Below are positions 50,601 to 60,058 of a stretch of DNA of 64,000 bases, piece by piece (the stretch's first letter is position 1; the number at the start of each line of letters is the position of its first letter). The notes beneath the pieces are model-generated. The model was not told the DNA's origin and did not search any database. It saw only the letters and a program-made list of their open reading frames with translations. The translations under genes were made by a program, and so were the position numbers. The stretch is from Dipylidium caninum (Eukaryota > Platyhelminthes > Cestoda > Cyclophyllidea > Dipylidiidae): NCBI GenBank assembly GCA_017562135.1, contig QEYB01001046.1, positions 5,394,001 to 5,458,000 on the forward strand, written 5' to 3'.

Positions 50601-53600
50601 CCAGAGTTAAATTTTTCTCTAATATAAAATGAAATATCGAAGTATTGTCCAAAGAGCTCAGTCTACGGTATGGAGAAACAAGGATACAAATACGATATGT
50701 CCAAGCGGAAAACAGTCAGAGTAACAGCGAAAGGAATTGTTTTATGATTGGGTCAGTCCGATAAGTTTATATAACACACTTACATACTGTTTAAAATAAG
50801 TTGATGACCTTGAAATCGGTTTTAGGCAAACACTACAAACGATTATGGATGGATAGGCGTACTGCATATGCACTGTTCACTGGATCACTGGGTAGTGCCT
50901 GGTAGGAGCTGCATGTAACAGAGCCGCGTGGAGGACCGATCGGTAAACTTCCGAAACCCCCGGACTTAATTACCCCAACGGATGGTGGAGGTTGAGATAT
51001 TCGTTGCGGGCCGCCAAAGGTGGACATAGAAGGGGGCTGCGGGGGACGAGCCGATGATGATCTACTGTTTGTTCCAGAAGCCGATTTGCGTTTCTTACTC
51101 AATCCGCCCCTGGATGATGGTGGGTCTGCCACAATTTCCAGTAGAATTGATGACTTGTTGTTGCTGCAGCATCATGGCTTGCTGCTGCTGATGTTGCTCA
51201 AACATAGCCTGTTGTTGATCCCAGAATTGCTGTTCTGGTGGCGCCATTTCAGGCGGATAGGGCCGTTTGTATGGCGGTGGCGGAGGTGCGGGAATACAGA
51301 ACTTATTGGGTGGAGGATGATAGCCGCAGGCATTGTTTGGGGGGGACTACAAGAACAGGCGGACCTCCGGTGCCTGGTGGAGGAACGCCCGTTTGGTCCA
51401 TTGGTCCACTATATTGGAAAGAGACTCCATTGGGGTCTCCCACTGTAGTAGAGTGCTTCCGCTGGTGCTGCATCCACGACATTCGATCAAATTCACGCTC
51501 ATCAGGTCGGCCAACTATCATTCCACGTGACTGTTGGTTAACATCAGCCCCCAAACTTCCGACAGGATGGGGGGAAGGATGAACTTCGGAGGGAAAAAAG
51601 CAATCTGACGTGTTAGTGAAAAATTTATTTAGGCATAATTACGAAAGAAGGGGGGAGATGGAGGTAAGCATTATGACTGTCATACGAATGGGAAGTTTTG
51701 CTGCACCAGTTTAGGAGATGATGTGGAGTTCGGTAGACACCAAATGATGGTCGGTCTTGACGTGAAAGAATAATTAGTAAATATTCCCCAAAATAGCAGT
51801 TTTCACGCCTCAGCATAAAGTTCACCCAGGCCGACAACAGGCAACACAAGATGGTGACTCATCGAATGTGCAGCAGCAACAGCAGTAGAAGGACGATGAG
51901 TCACGGGGCGCAAGCAGCATGCAGCTAGCGCCGTTGCTGCTGCGGTGCTTCCGCCTGTCGCCCTCCATCGTCAATTCCCTACCGCCGCCGCCGCCTTCCT
52001 GGTTTTAAAAACAAGAGAACGCGTGTCGCGTTGGTCTATTGGTGCTGCCGATGGTGCCAGAGAGCAGTGGTGCCTTAGATAATAGACAACTACTGAACTG
52101 AAGTCAAAACTGGATTCGAGGTCATAAGTGTACACACTAAGGAGTACGATGGACAAACACCAAAAAGATTAAACTACTTATCTTGAGAGAAAGGGTTGAG
52201 GTGTATAAGTCAGTTTAGGAACAAAAACGGACAAAGCATATCTCAATAGAAAGGGGTTGGTAAGGCAAGGAATAAGGGCTATAGTGAACATACCCGGGTC
52301 GTGCGGGACTGGAGGGATGGCGGGAGCGGGAGGAGGGAGTGGCTGAGGTATTTGACCGTCACCACTAGCAGCAGCAGCTGCTGCGTACATTTGTTGCTGT
52401 TGCATAGCTGCAACGGTTGCGGCGCCAGGAGTAGAAGCCATTTTGCTTTTAGTAAGTTTCGAGTGGATTTTCTCTAGTTGAGCCATTTTACTCTTTCGGT
52501 TTTCGAGTTGCTCTTGTGTGACAACGCAATCAACGGCGCTGCTACCAATGGCGGAAGTTGTAGCGCTGGAAAGCAACCCGCTCTGTAACATGTACTGCTG
52601 AACAAGTGGGTGCATCGAATGGAAAGTTGTGATTCGCATTCGAGTGCGTTGGCACTTGGCTGCGGCTTCATTAGCCATCTCCGTCGTAAAAACGAGGGCG
52701 TGTGAGGGCAATACGAAAGGGCCGACAGGGAAGGGACTGGAGACCGCGGTCATAGAACGGAATGAGGCTGCATCTCCATGGGTAGTTGAAGATGACATTA
52801 CAACGTTCGGCCTAGGACCAGGATCCACCATTCCTTCGGGGACTAAAGGTATATGCAGATACACATCGCGTACTTGTGAGTCTGCGAATAAAAAGGATAA
52901 AATGAATATTTAGAAATACAATATGTCTGGATTATAAATCCAAAATCGAAATTGTAGTTCAAGGGACACAGGAAACAAATCAGACAATCGGACTGAGACA
53001 TTTACTACAAAATACGATACACCAACCGAACGGTAAACCAGAATGAAATGGCAGTGTTAATGATGATTTCAGCGAATACCTACTTCCATTGTACACAACT
53101 CAACATCCGATGCATGGTTGAACTAATTTACGTGGTATAGTCTTTACAGTCCAAAGAAATACTACCAGGTTTACATAACTTACCGGGTTCGAGTTTCTGC
53201 CCACTCACGGAGAAGGCATGATTGGAAGTCATGGAAGTTCTCCTACTACCATCACCGACAGAAGAAGGAGCGGAGAAGGGGGGAGCCGAATGAGGTTGAC
53301 TGCCGTCCGCTTGAGTGACGGCTTCTGCGGGAACGGGCCCACTGGCCGGCCGCCGCAGAGGCGAATCTAGAGGTTGCTGCTGTCGACCTGAGGAAGGTCC
53401 GTTCGTCGCTTTGGCATCCTGTTGAGAGGGCGAGGAGGAGCAGGGCATGTAATCCGAGCGAGGGGATCCCACACTGTTCGGATACTGACAACGTGTGGCA
53501 GCTGTCGCACACCTCGTTATGGCTGTTGAAGACGGTTGACCGCCATCAAGGATCCAAACCGCGGTGGCTATGGGGACGAAAAGTGGATCAGGCCTAAGGC

Positions 53601-53607
53601 TGTGTTA
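44036..53607 (-). CDS. BCL9: BCL9/Legless homologue, Wnt/beta-catenin co-activator
   Basis: Minus-strand exons are about 53517-53184 (start uncertain, frame open back to about 53607), 52881-52294, 51583-50863 (with one or two tiny introns), 49311-48790, 47796-47491, 46052 to about 45.4 kb, and 44682-44036 ending in TAA. HD1, the Pygopus-PHD-binding segment, is in the second exon as VFTTEMANEAAAKCQ. HD2, the beta-catenin-binding helix, follows about 60 residues later as TQEQLENRKSKMAQLEKIH. A later exon carries a QQQ-rich PPEQQFWDQQQAMFEQ segment and a basic SKKRKSASG, a possible nuclear signal. The 49-kb exon has SLASLARLSQLSGSEGP, and the 46-kb exon NVQITPKTPHTIQYLP. The rest is Pro/Ser/Gln-rich, as in BCL9. 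BCL9 links nuclear beta-catenin to Pygopus in the Wnt enhanceosome. Order and spacing of HD1 and HD2 make the family call strong; exon joins at 51.2 and 45.4 kb are uncertain. Confidence 0.82.
45340..46052 (-). CDS. BCL9: BCL9 exon with TIQYLP motif, 3' end unresolved
   Basis: It starts at the acceptor TTTAATTTAAG (46053) in phase 0 as VSNTFFNAQLNVQQMHY and carries NVQITPKTPHTIQYLP, similar in kind to the C-terminal QTLQYFP block of vertebrate BCL9. Near 45.5 kb all three minus frames are open for over 100 bases. No donor clearly matches the phase-1 acceptor of the last exon at 44682, so the 3' border is not fixed. Confidence 0.6.
46480..46880. promoter_or_regulatory. CpG-rich island with (CG)n tract in a BCL9 intron
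   Basis: About 400 bases of GC- and CpG-rich DNA lie in an AT-rich intron. They include a CG/CA alternating run at about 46690-46724, a second CG run near 46770, and a GCATGCGCA element near 46665 resembling the NRF1 palindrome. No coding potential fits the host gene. It may be an alternative promoter or enhancer, possibly with Z-DNA. Confidence 0.4.
47491..47796 (-). CDS. BCL9: BCL9 low-complexity exon
   Basis: A 306-base phase-0 exon (acceptor GCCACAG, donor CAG|GTAATA). It begins QHFSTGPSGQLLGGGRLSD, continues Ser/Thr/Pro-rich, and ends QLQPPTQPVQ. The acceptor could lie further upstream, because the frame remains open there. Confidence 0.6.
48790..49311 (-). CDS. BCL9: BCL9 exon with LASLARLSQLSGSEG motif
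   Basis: A 522-base exon, phase 0 at both ends (acceptor TATTCTAG, donor GTGAGA). It starts NPNYRAST, is rich in Ser/Pro, and contains SLASLARLSQLSGSEGP, then PDMLPFSGGTGPAMIP, and ends QAIPISQCGQQ. Confidence 0.75.
50030..50190. promoter_or_regulatory. CpG-rich element with CCAAT-type and NRF1-like motifs
   Basis: This short CpG-rich patch in an intron contains ATTGGT (a CCAAT box on minus), CGCGCAGGCGCGCGC, and GCATGCGCAC. The cluster resembles a TATA-less promoter. No transcript evidence is available from sequence alone. Confidence 0.35.
50251..50303. repeat. (CAC)n(CAT)n microsatellite
   Basis: CAC triplets run directly into ATC triplets, inside a BCL9 intron. Confidence 0.85.
50863..51583 (-). 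CDS. BCL9: BCL9 middle exon(s) with apparent frame changes
   Basis: The acceptor CTCCGAAG at 51584 is in phase with the HD1/HD2 exon. The likely donor GCA|GTACGC after 50863 is in phase with the next exon, which begins NPNYRASTICAG. In between, three frames are used in turn: GRPDEREFDRMSWMQHQ, then PPPPYKRPYPPEMAPPEQQF, then PPSSRGGLSKKRKSAS. The first switch is explained by a 40-nt intron (donor after ACGGGC, acceptor TTGTAG). The second could be another tiny intron, for example also 40 nt, or a one-base assembly error. Confidence 0.6.
52294..52881 (-). CDS. BCL9: BCL9 exon with HD1 and HD2
   Basis: The acceptor TTCGCAG at 52882 and donor GTATGT after 52294 give a 588-base exon, phase 1 at both ends. 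It joins upstream to KLEP and downstream to VHPSPHPVGSLGAD. HD1 is at about 52722-52630 and HD2 at about 52530-52450. HD2 keeps the QEQLExR start and a hydrophobic M-x-x-L-x-x-I-x-x-x-L spacing like the vertebrate helix, but lacks the following Phe. A poly-Ala/Gln tract follows. Confidence 0.85.
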
Positions 53608-56600
53608 CTTAAACCTAATGTGCAGATGAAGCCACCATTCACCCTGTAACGTACCCATTCCCGATTCGAAATCGAAAAACAATAAACGATATTCGCACTG
53701 ACAGCAAAAAATAAGAAGATATCACTCATTGATTTTCGATTCAAAAGAATGGAAAAGTGTTTTGAAGTGATACTGTTAAAAACCCAGAGACCGAGCGTAT
53801 AAGGAACAAGTTCTGGCCTCTTATCACACAGACGTACACATCACGCCGTTCCATACAGTCTAAAAACTTGGAAAAACAATCTGTACGAAAGCCCTGAGAC
53901 ATGCTGAGGTGTATACGCGTGCCACAGAGGGAGTTTTGCGAACGGCTAAACTATCATTGCCGCCACCAAAGTTAGTTACGGCGAGCGACGATGAGACGGA
54001 AGACCGTAGGAGGGGGTAATTTTTTGCTCACGTCGTGATCGCAAAATTATGAAGCTCACACTCGCTTAATTGCCTCTTTTTTAAACCTGTCATTGATACC
54101 TTTGCACACGCATGCAAAGAGAGCGGACGAGGAATGTCTGTTAAAACCCTCAAAATCGTAGTTTAAATATTCCTTTAACCAGAGAGTTGAGAATCTTAAC
54201 AGGGATTGCAATACTATTTGAAATAGCAAAACGAGAGGTTGAAATTGACTAGGACTGTGGTTTGGTCATTCAATGATCTGGGCGCGACTGTGGCCCGTGG
54301 AGAAATCTCTGCGGTCACACAAAATATCGACTCTCAAAACTGTGGCAGCGCTGTCGCAGTCGAATCAACCCATGTGCCGGGCCTTGCCTAAACCCGTTAA
54401 TGTTTCCAACGCCCGTGCACATCCATTCACACACGCAGCACACGAATTGATTTGTCCGTGCAGTTTCAGTATGCACAACACATTAGCGCAGAGACGTCAA
54501 ATTTTCTCTCTTATCTCCCTCACTCGCGGTTCGTTTCATTTCTCTCGAAGCACCTTCTTTCTGGCGTGTGTACGCGCACTAACGCGTATTTGCGCATCGC
54601 AACTTCCAAGTAAGTTGTTTTAGTGATGCGAGATGGCCTATCTGCCACGGGTTTCTTGCGTGCGTTTCTGAATCAATGTGGCGCAGACGCACGAGCGTGT
54701 GCGTGGCATCCACCGTCCTCCTCCTCCTTCTCCTCCTCCTGCTTCTAGCCAGGCGCGGGGCGCGCGGTGCGCACATGCGTCCATCCAAGGCATCTGCGCG
54801 CAGAAACAGGCCATCACCGCGGGACCAGAGGGGAGAAATCTTCCCTTATTATGACGAACCCTGTCTAAACGGCAAAAGAACAAGTGCACACACATCTTAT
54901 TGTAACCAGAAAAAGGCGTCAGACAAAACTTCCGCAAAAAATCTCCTAAATATTCGAATTGTGGACGAGGAGAGGGGAAAAACACTCCCCTTAATACAGA
55001 ATTATTGTTATAAAATGTTGATTAACTCAGTAACCGAAGTCAATAGCTTGAAGTAACACTGATTTCGGCCTAGTTATACAAGTCAGCACTAATGTTCCAC
55101 CGAATACGAGGAGCAATATAACGAGAGGAACGATGTCCTAACCTGCGTACACACTAGCTGCGAGCAGGAGGACTGCTAGGATTTGTCTGTTAGATATTTA
55201 CTAGCTACACTGGTTTTTACGTAGGACTTGGGGTAATTAAATAAGGTCAAGGTAGCCCTTGATCACATCCTTTCATAATCACTAAAATCGAAGCCCTCGG
55301 TCAGTTTATCCGGGGTGACACGATGAGGCAAAGTAGTCGGCAATATAGGCTGTGTCAGATTAATAACCAAACACCTACGACAAATAATTTTCCGTACCTT
55401 AACTAGACGAAACACCAAAGAACTTTGAATTCAAAACAAGTAATGGATAATCCATTTCATTAATCGTTCTAACATGTTGGAGAATGCCAACTGCACCGTG
55501 AAATAACAAAAGCGCAGCCCTGCGATCAGCTATTCTTGACGGCCAAACTGAGAGATAACAGAGTAGGACCGTATTTAAGTAATACAGCACTTCACAGTGG
55601 CAGTTAAAAAGCATAAAACGGCAATGGAGACAACTCGAAGTAAGAATCATAAAAGGTAAAGTTGAATGAATCGGAAAAGAGAATAAAAAAATGTTACCTG
55701 GGTTAACAAACAACAATTAACTTAGGTAACGAAAAAACCCGTGTTATTGAGGGAAATTGAATGGTTAATGCGTTTAATTAGTTAAAAAAATCAGGCACGA
55801 GCCAAAAGGCCTGAAGTGCTCCAAAACCATGAAAATTTCGCTAACAGAGATGACGTCAAGCCGATGGATAACCAACAAGGCCGCGTGAGTCAACATGGGA
55901 AAATTAACCAGTGGGTAAGGTGAGCCTAACCAACGTCCAAGTCGGCGAACCACAAAGAAAGCCAGCCACCTTGGCCTGGTAGGAGGACCGGAGGACCGAG
56001 GTTGGGGCATAGAGTTAGGACTGGCAGAGCAATGCGTCACACATCCCCTTCTTCCCATGCGTGGGTCTGGCCACTGAGGCCGGAACGAAAACACATCAAA
56101 AAGACCGATACAAAGCATCAGAAGCTACGTAAAATGAGGATATTTACAAGTCAAGACTTAGTTAAACATTAGAGAATATGACCAGTTAGAAACATCCGTG
56201 GCAAGTTTAACCAATGAAATAAGGAAAAAGCAATCCGTCGTGGTGGGGTAGCGAAACAAGAGGTAATGCAACAACTTAACCCCATCAATACAAATTGTTG
56301 GAACATTTTTACGGCAGGAACCATAGATATGAGTCTCATGTCAATTTTTGACCAAGGATCCTCAACTATTAAACTACCAGTTTCACGCCTGTTGAAATTT
56401 TATTGCAAATAAGAGCAGCGGTAAAAAGCTTATAAATAGAAAACTAAGAGTGAGAGCAGGACAGGAGAGGAATAAATCTTTAGTGGACAGCTTTAAACTA
56501 ACGCTACAAGAATAAGGGTGTTAATCAGAAACTACACAACCCACCGGTTTTCAACAGCTCCACAATGAGTAATGTCGAATTGCATGCATATGGTAGTAGA

Positions 56601-56654
56601 AGAGCAAAGGTATAATTAAAGAGCAGAGATCAAAGGCTAAGAGAATAAAATTAC
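53608..56654 (-). other. Region between BCL9 and CECR2-like exons
   Basis: About 3 kb without a recognised exon. A CpG-rich patch with a (TCC)n repeat (about 54660-54800) is the best candidate for a BCL9 promoter. No bromodomain signature was found, and the minus frames at 56118-55774 and 55716-55399 show no known domain. Confidence 0.45.
54660..54800. promoter_or_regulatory. CpG-rich patch upstream of BCL9, with (TCC)n
   Basis: GC-rich DNA with GGCGCGGGGCGCGCGG, an ACATGCG element and a TCC triplet run (54711-54747) lies 1.1 kb upstream of the first recognised BCL9 exon. It is a candidate TATA-less promoter. The evidence is composition and position only. Confidence 0.35.
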
Positions 56655-59600
56655 ATGGCGTGTTGGGAGCGGTGAGGCTAGCCTTTGCAGGTGCACCCGA
56701 TGATTCCAGCACGGGCGCAGCGGGTTGCGAAGTATGGAGCATGGAGGGTGTTCCATTGGGAGGAGTAAGCGGACAAGTGGAAGTAGAGTTGCCGCTACTG
56801 CTCGCTGCACTACACCCACTACTACCTTCCGTAGCCAAAGGTGCAGTAATTTGAGGGGTCGGGGGAGTAGAGGACTTGGTTGGAGGAAAAGACGTGGAGA
56901 CCGCAGGCAGCCCTCTTTGCTGACGAATTTCCGCCAGTTCGGCCGCCTCTTTATCTAAGAGCCGCGAAGAGTTCAACTCGTCCGCAAAATCATTCATATA
57001 CGGGTTTTCAATGCATTCCTGCACGTATGAAAAGAGCTCCTTTTTGAGAAAATGGCACAACTCGGCCTCCTCTCCCGCTCGACCCAACGAGGCGATAAAG
57101 GAGGTCCATTGTTGGATTGTTGGACCGACGGCCACAGACCAATGAGATGAAAGACCACCTTGGGGAGTTTCGCGATAGAGACGGAGATCTAGCAAAATAG
57201 GTAGGTGATAAAATTAACCGTACAAACCGGATATCGCAAAAACCAACGAGTAACACACGTGGTGACCAGTGTTAAAACCTACAGATGGTCGACAAACAAT
57301 TTTCTAACGGAAAAAATTTGGAAATAGGGAAATTAAATTGGATCATTTATGGAAATCCTTGCTGTAAATATGAAAGCAATATGTAAAGACGAAAAAATTG
57401 GAAAGGTAATTGAAGTTAAGTGATCAGAATCCTAGTAAATGCCCGAAGAGCAAAGAAGATTTAACGGCATAACACACTACGAAACCGAAGTTTCGTGAAT
57501 GTCACCGTAAATTGTAAGGGTGTATTATTTTGTAACAGTTTAACAAAATAAGAGCATCGCTTTGAGCCTGCACAATTCATTACCTTGAGACCCAAGATAA
57601 AGGGGAACTCAAGTACGCTCTAACTTATGTGAAGAGATAAAACAAGTATGGTTTTATTTGAATCAACCAAGAAGAGCATAAATATCCGTTAGTTTGCAAT
57701 GTAGCGGTCCATATATTGAATGCCTATATATAAACATACCAAAACAATCAGAATAAAACAACTAGAGCACAATGAAACCTACTTTTGAACTCAATGCACA
57801 AGTACTCAGACGTGAAGGATAGTAAGTAAAAAATGAGCGTTGACATCCCCTATCTTGAGAGAACTCGACTCCAGCCATCTACCGAGACCTTGGGTCATAT
57901 TGTAGCAAGATACGGGAAAAAATACAAATAAGAAATCCACAACCAAGCTCTAATACTCAATACGCACCTACGGCGATGCTACTAAGCCACATAAAAAAAA
58001 ACACGAATCTGTGGTTAAAACATAAACAGGGGCTTCAATTGGATGTCAACGATTCACTAGGAAATGGTTTACTACCAACAGACATCAAACGCAAATTGTA
58101 AACAGATTAACTTTAAGAAGTGCTCGTAACATGAAATAGGCTAAGGTGAAGAGAATGTCATCAACGAGATATAAGGAATACTCATTTACAATGGATGCAT
58201 TAACATAAAAATTCCCAATAACTATAATATGCCTCTCCTAAACGCTTGAAACACGGCTTTTCTGGTCTACCTAATAAGGAATAAAGATACCTCAACAGGC
58301 GACGTTGCGAAGTCCAAGAACTTACGCCTCTCCAAAAACACTCAGAAATGTGAACTAATAAGACATATGCGACAAGGTAAAACACCAATATAAAGTTAAC
58401 ACGCTATACTTGTAATGGCGAAGAGGATCAGAAACCGCCCACGCAAAAATACAAAAGGGTAGATGTATAAGGACTTAATGATATACCGTCCATGTAGTAA
58501 TAGCTAGAGCCAGAAGCATCCTGACCGGCCTTGATAAGAAGACTTTCGTCGTCGGGGGAAGGGAGAACACCGACGTCTCTCTCAGTACTTTCCTTAGGAG
58601 CGTTAAGCACAGCGTTGAAGCTGAGTTCTGGCCGTTCGTCATAGACACATTCAATGAGGTGCTCGAGGAGAAGAGCGCGTGCAGGTGGATCGAGTTCCGA
58701 GACCGAACGGCCAGCACGAGCAGCCTGTAGAGCTTGGCGGTGGGTGGTGCGTTTCTCCACCACAAAGGAGTCGAGTGCTTCGTCAACACTAGCGATGCAC
58801 ACCGTCGGGTCGCGATGACGCAGGAAACGCAGAATCCGTACGACGCAATCACATAGGGGTACGGTTTCAGATCCCTTCAATATATGCTGATATAAATCCT
58901 GCAGGAAAAAAGAACATGCGTTAGTTATCAATGGCGCGTAGCATGGACCCCTCCTCCTCATCACAGAAGACACCATAGGGAAGTCTGATGCAGTCCCAAA
59001 AATGTAAATTTTCATTCAATTTACACATTGAATTGATTTGCAAAAGTTACAATGTAGTTCCGGAGCGAATGATGATGCAAAGGTAAAAATATAGAAAGAA
59101 AACGAGTACAAATTCATTAGGCGCAGAACACAAACGATAGTTTCCAAAACTTACAGGTCGGAAATGTTGAAAAAGAGAACTAGACTAATGCCACTCAAGC
59201 CCTTTTGGATGTAAAAATTAGTTTACAAAAAGATATACTAAGCAGATATCAAACGGCAGCAGTAATCCAGCATTTCATCTGACGAGGGATAGGTGGATAT
59301 TCACGATTTGACGACCATGGTGACTTAAAGATTAAAAAGCAAAACAGCTACAATAAATATAAATGACGAATGAAAACATGAGCTAGAGCGTGTGGCTAGG
59401 TGACCGCAGTGTACTTAGCACGCTAATTTGCTACGCAAGAAAGCATTCACATACTATATATCATTTCGGCTCTTTATTTTAACTCTATTACGAATACTAC
59501 AAATTAGTCAACCGACACCTTCAACCGCGAAATATATATTTCATTAGAACTTAATTCTTAAATGAAACTCAGAAAATACATAAAAGCATTCATATGTCGA

Positions 59601-60058
59601 TAAACAGCATTTTGGAAGTTAATGGGGGGCCATTGGCAGTCAATAGTAAAAAACAGGAATACCAAAAGGTTTAACGCAGATAACGATTGGAGTGATCAAG
59701 TGCAAGTGTCGATGAATGTAAACAAGAGGAGTAACATTCCTCCCGTAAGACGTGTGCAACAAAGACCAACAGATAAGGGGAAAATATATGGCAATCATCG
59801 CTAGCACATGGACTCTTGGGCCATATGTTGATTAAATAATGTATCGATTAAAATGCTCAGAGTAACAGTCGTTAACAAAGCCCATCAAAGCAAAGATAGA
59901 TTCAGGGGTTTATGATATAAGATTACCTGCAGACGCAACCGAGGGAATCTAAACCGCTGCTTATGCTGAACAAAAAACTGCATCAAAAATGCCAGTTTAA
60001 GTTCTTTAATGTCCTCAACGCTAACAATTGGATCGTCCAACTGGAGTGCCTGAATCAT
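56655..60058 (-). CDS. CECR2: CECR2-like DDT/WHIM chromatin-remodelling factor, 5' exons
   Basis: Three exons are joined in phase: 60058-59927, 58898-58487 and 57188-56655 (phases 0, then 1), coding about 356 residues. The N terminus MIQALQLDDPIVSVEDIKEL is followed by FLMQFFVQHKQRFRFPRLRL and DCVVRILRFLRHRD, a helical block like the DDT region of CECR2. PARALLLEHLIECVYDERPE and SSYYYMDDLRLYRETP match the WHIM block, where human CECR2 has an LHRLCDYRLD segment and a YWYF...RMYKEDP segment. IQQWTSFIASL and LCHFLKKELFSYVQECIEN follow, as in the CECR2 W-x-x-V-T-E-S-F region. An in-frame TAA precedes the start ATG. The chain then becomes Ser/Pro/Thr-rich. The last exon ends phase 1 at CCAT|GTAATT and its partner is unknown. 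CECR2 works with ISWI remodellers. RSF1- or BPTF-type WHIM proteins are alternatives. Confidence 0.68.
57189..58486 (-). other. Intron of the CECR2-like gene
   Basis: A 1.3-kb AT-rich intron between donor GGACG|GTATAT and acceptor TTGCTAG. It joins YYYMD to DLRLYRETP in phase 1. No other feature was seen. Confidence 0.7.
58899..59926 (-). other. Intron of the CECR2-like gene
   Basis: A 1.0-kb intron between donor CTGCAG|GTAATC and acceptor CCTGCAG. It joins RLRLQ to DLYQHILKG in phase 0. No other feature was seen. Confidence 0.7.

Noticed and set aside
55399..56118. Candidate bromodomain exons for the CECR2-like gene
   Set aside because: Neither open frame shows the bromodomain PxDY or YN landmarks or matching splice phases.
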